DNA from: Apiosordaria backusii
Taxonomy: Eukaryota; Ascomycota; Sordariomycetes; Sordariales; Lasiosphaeriaceae
Assembly: GCA_030549205.1 (NCBI GenBank)
Contig: JAUKTV010000024.1
Coordinates: 124,001-188,000 of the forward strand
Direction: 5' to 3'
Length of the DNA: 64,000 nt
The translations under genes were made by a program, and so were the position numbers. This document shows positions 60,761 through 64,000 of this stretch, piece after piece. Below the pieces are notes generated by a model that worked only from the letters and a program-made list of their open reading frames with translations, was not told the DNA's origin and searched no databases. The first letter of the stretch is position 1, and each line of letters begins with the position of its first letter.

Positions 60761-61700
60761 ATTAAATATTTTACTAGCCTTATAGTACTATTTAAATATA
60801 GTATATTTATTAGCTTTTAAAATATTACTAGTTAAGTTAGTATTAAGATTTAAGCCAAAATTAACTATAGATTTAAACCTTAATATAATAATAAATATTA
60901 AAATAACGATATAGCATTTACTATATAAAGAAGAAGTTAAGGCAATAATAGTATATACTATTGTTAGTAATAAAATATATTATAATAAGAAAAAGACCCT
61001 ATATATCTTTAAAAAAGATAATATAGTATATTTAAAGCTATACTATAGATATATACTTTTTAATAAGCCGCTTAAAAAGTATTTATAATAAAGGACCAGG
61101 CCGTTTAAAGTCGTAAAGAAGTATAAAGACCTAGTATATAAACTTAAACTTTTAATAAGCTAAAGAGTGTACTTAATAATCTCGATAACCTAATTAGTTT
61201 CAATACTAAAAGGCCTAAATCTATATAATAGGATACTTAAAACCCTAAATAAGGTAATTTAAATAAAAGAAGGTAATAAGTTATTTAAAATAAATAAAAT
61301 AGAGGTAAAATATATTATATAGAAAGTTAAAAAGCTAAAGATAGAATATTTAATATTATAAAAAAGGTATAATAAAGGCTATAGTAAATGGCAATGTAAA
61401 GTAGCTTTATTAGAAATAGCGTTAAATATAGTATATAAGTATAAATTGTAGTATTTATTTAAAAAGAATAAACTTATTAAGGAACTTAAAAAAAGAGGAC
61501 GCTTACTTAAGAAAAGAAAAATAAGCCTAATAGCTTTAAAGGAAGTGCTAAATAGTTAAAGTAAGGAGGTTATAGTTATATTAAAAATTAATATTAAGGT
61601 AGTTATTAAGAATAAAAGGTTAAACTAGCCTAATAGTAAGTTAAGGTTAGTAAATAACCTATAAAAAAGGGGTATAAGCCTTAAATAACCTATTAGTCCG
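58969..61700 (+). mobile_element. Gypsy G2, right segment (end of reverse transcriptase, RNase H, integrase)
   Basis: It continues G2 after Copia D with the connection region NPKKSFFKFLL-like, then an RNase H end reading YRLDIYYIFRKLNLIPDILLRL (usual PDALSRL). The integrase has an IDFI start and NRDLKFTNKL (usual DRDPKFTS). The end of the element is not defined; about 61,700 is an estimate. Confidence 0.75.
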
Positions 61701-63145
61701 AAAGTTTATAAAAAAAAATTTTTAGAATAACTTATAATATAAATAATAGCTATTAATAATATTAACCTTATATTTAACCTTTTAAAATTTCTAATCTTCT
61801 TTTATACTTTATACCTTTTTACTATACTTATTAAAGTCGTAACTTTATTATTAAATCTTAATTAATAACTTATTTATAACCGAACTGCCTTTAATAGAAT
61901 AACCTATTCAAGTATTTAATAAAATGCTGTCTATTAAAATACCGCCTTTTTATAAACCGTTTATTTAGCCTATTAAAACCTTTTACCGTTATAAATAACC
62001 CTTTAAAACCAATAAATAAGTTATTCCTATTACTATTAAAAAGGGACCTAATTTAGAAAATAAACCTATTATATAATTAATAGCCTATTAAATTAAATCT
62101 ATTAAAAAGAACTTTAATATTATTTCTATTAAAACAACTCCTATAAAGCTAAACCTTAATACTATTTTTATTAAGCTAACCCTTACTAAGAAAAGTCTAA
62201 CTATAATTATACTTATAAAGTCTAACTTTATTACTACTTTAATTAAATTAATCTTTATTAAAAAGGTTTTAACTATAAATATTTTAATTAAAAAGACTTT
62301 AACTGTAAATACCTTAATTAAAAAAGCTTAAACTATAAATACTATAATTAAAAAGGCCTTAATTAAAAATATAATAATTAATAAGGCCTTAGTAATAAGT
62401 ACTTTAATTAAGGTTTAAAACGAAATTATTAAGGTTAATTTAATAGATTGTTTAATCCTTACTATTAAAGTTAAGGAGATTAAGCTTAAACCTATTATAT
62501 ATAAGATTGTAGAGTTTACTAAAAAGCACTTTTTTAACTTAAATAATTTTAACTTTAAATGTATAGTATATATACTATCTTTAAGTAAGTTAATAGGCAG
62601 TATATCTATATTTTATAGAGAAACTTACAAAAGTTTCGAAAAGCTTAAATTAAAGATAGTTAGAAAAAAGGACCTTTAAATTTAAAAGGACATTGTACTT
62701 ATTTTATATATTCCTTTTAAAGAAGGTTTTATCGCTTTATAAATTAATAATAAAGGATAAATCCTATTGTAAATCTATAAGTTAGTAAAAACCTATAAAC
62801 TGCTTATATATATAGAAGTTAAAGCCATTTACTACCGGTTTTAAAAGGGTATATACTTTAATAATAAAAACTAGGCCTAGAAATATATAAAAAGGCCTAC
62901 CGGTAAGTAAAAGAGAATCCTCTTTACCTTTATTATACTTTAAATTAAGGCTACTGATAACGAAAGTATTAAAAGGTTTATTAAATAAATTATCTACCTT
63001 TTTTAATAGCTTATTAAGATTAACGTTATTAATATTAAATCTAACCTTAAAAATGCCTGGTATATTGTTAATATTAAAACTAAAACTATTAAATACTAAT
63101 ATCTCTCTAAGAAGTAGAGCTTCTAAAAAAAAATTTCTTTTACAA
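61701..63145. other. AT-rich, repetitive gag-like DNA of unassigned origin
   Basis: A long degenerate frame with a 30-bp tandem array, but no diagnostic pol motif. It may be the 3' end of G2 plus part of another element's gag. No intact gene is present; a 123-codon minus-strand frame at 62782-63153 is a composition artefact. Confidence 0.5.
62120..62415. repeat. 30-bp tandem array
   Basis: Units such as AAAAGACTTTAACTGTAAAT followed by ACCTTAATTA repeat at an exact 30-bp step from about 62,260 to 62,415 and more loosely before that. Read in frame they give a 10-residue repeat (KKxLTINTLI-like), suggesting a repetitive coding segment. Confidence 0.7.
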
Positions 63146-64000
63146 TGCCACACCCGGCGTTAGTTCTCTTTACAGTTGATCTAGTATACTATTTAAACTA
63201 CCTAGGACCACCATTATAGTCATATGACTATTACATGCTTATTACATACTTATTATATAGCTGAACCTTCTACCGTCGAGTTCAATAATAAGCTTATATA
63301 ATAATATTATAGCCAAACCTTTTAAACACCTCCTTTACTACCGAATTACTTATAACTATGCCGATAACTCCTTTACTAGCCTATACTAGGGCCAGGCACT
63401 AGCGCTTATATAAGGTTAAAAAGGATCCTATCTGCTACTTTTTTTCTTCCTCTCTTATATTATCTACTACATTACTTTCCTACATTACCTACTATATTAA
63501 AACTTAATCGATTATAGTACTAAGTATAAGTCTATCCTATACAACTTAATAATTAAAAGATAGTACTAATATAATGGCAGTATATAATTATACTGAAAGC
63601 CTATAAGTATAAAATCCTAAGGTTAAATTACTACAAGCACCTTAAATTGGCCGATATAATAATGGCCGTACTAAAGAAAGATAGTAAAAAGTAGAAGAAT
63701 ATAAGCGTCATTTATACTTAAACATACACTATATATACTATTGCTACTTTATCTATCGACCAATATACTAGACTCTGTCAATTCGGATAGGATTTAATCG
63801 ATCTTAATATAGACCGGTAGATTAAAGAAGATAATATAGAGACTTAAGATAAAGCCTTTAAATAGAAGGATAAAGTGGAAGGATAGTTAGTAAAGCTAAT
63901 ATCGATTGTAAGTATAATAGTAAAGGCTAAAATGCCTTAATAAGTAGCCAGTTTAATGGTATACCAAATAACTTAAAGATACTGTTTACTATTGTGTTAA
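63146..64000 (+). mobile_element. Probable 5' LTR and start of a further Gypsy-like element, cut by the right edge
   Basis: TGCCACACCCGGCGTTAG marks a sharp change to higher GC and resembles the TGTCACACCC start of many fungal Gypsy LTRs. About 350-400 bp of LTR-like sequence follow, with TATATAAGG near 63,401. A gag-like degenerate frame runs off the window. No polypurine tract precedes it, so it is a 5' rather than a 3' LTR. The LTR end is not determined. Confidence 0.5.

Noticed and set aside
61260..61450. Chromodomain at the end of Gypsy G2
   Set aside because: Only a vague Lys/Trp/Tyr pattern is readable; too degraded to annotate as a domain.
62782..63153. 123-codon minus-strand frame
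   Set aside because: Antisense of a degenerate repetitive region; RIP removes stops unevenly and creates such frames.

Overview
This window reads as a filamentous ascomycete fungus, most likely a sordariomycete. Genes carry short spliceosomal introns of about 50-110 bp with GTATGT- or GTAAGC-type donors. Their products belong to fungal families: a FRE-type ferric reductase, an RTA1-like membrane protein, a GtaA-type glutaminase, an Igo1/endosulfine and a MYG1 protein. The right-hand 39 kb consists of retrotransposons wrecked by C-to-T and G-to-A transitions, the signature of repeat-induced point mutation (RIP). The genus cannot be fixed from the sequence alone.

Bases 1 to about 25,130 are ordinary gene-rich DNA. 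In order: a CBM48/AMPK-beta glycogen-binding-domain gene (minus strand, cut by the left edge); a ferric reductase (minus, 4 exons); a 4.2-kb gap with no convincing gene; a 666-residue low-complexity protein with a C-terminal membrane hairpin and three repeated motifs (minus); an RTA1-like protein (minus, 2 exons); a mitochondrial-type serine lipase (plus, 3 exons); a secreted glutaminase (plus, 7 exons); an endosulfine/Igo1 (plus, 2 exons); and MYG1 (minus, 1 exon). These are independent housekeeping or nutrient-response genes. I see no cluster logic among them.

At about 25,130 the base composition falls abruptly to AT-rich, TpA-saturated DNA that continues to the right edge. No intact coding sequence survives there. 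It is a nest of LTR retrotransposons. A 3'-truncated Copia (A) follows a solo LTR of the same family in inverted orientation. A Gypsy (G1) interrupts Copia A and is itself split by a full-length 7.6-kb Copia (B, 834-bp LTRs, 5-bp target duplication CTTAC). G1 then breaks off into a 5'-truncated Copia (C). A second Gypsy (G2) follows, split by a full-length 6.4-kb Copia of another family (D, 679-bp LTRs, target duplication TATAT). The right end holds a gag-like repeat region and the start of a further LTR element. Such blocks form constitutive heterochromatin in RIP-competent fungi and in some species make up centromeres.

The most distinctive item in the AT-rich block is a roughly 496-bp, normal-GC, apparently un-RIPped insertion at 26,442-26,937. 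It has a tRNA-like pol III promoter head, a T12 tail and perfect 11-bp target duplications, and it sits inside a 57-bp satellite array. It looks like a young tRNA-derived SINE.
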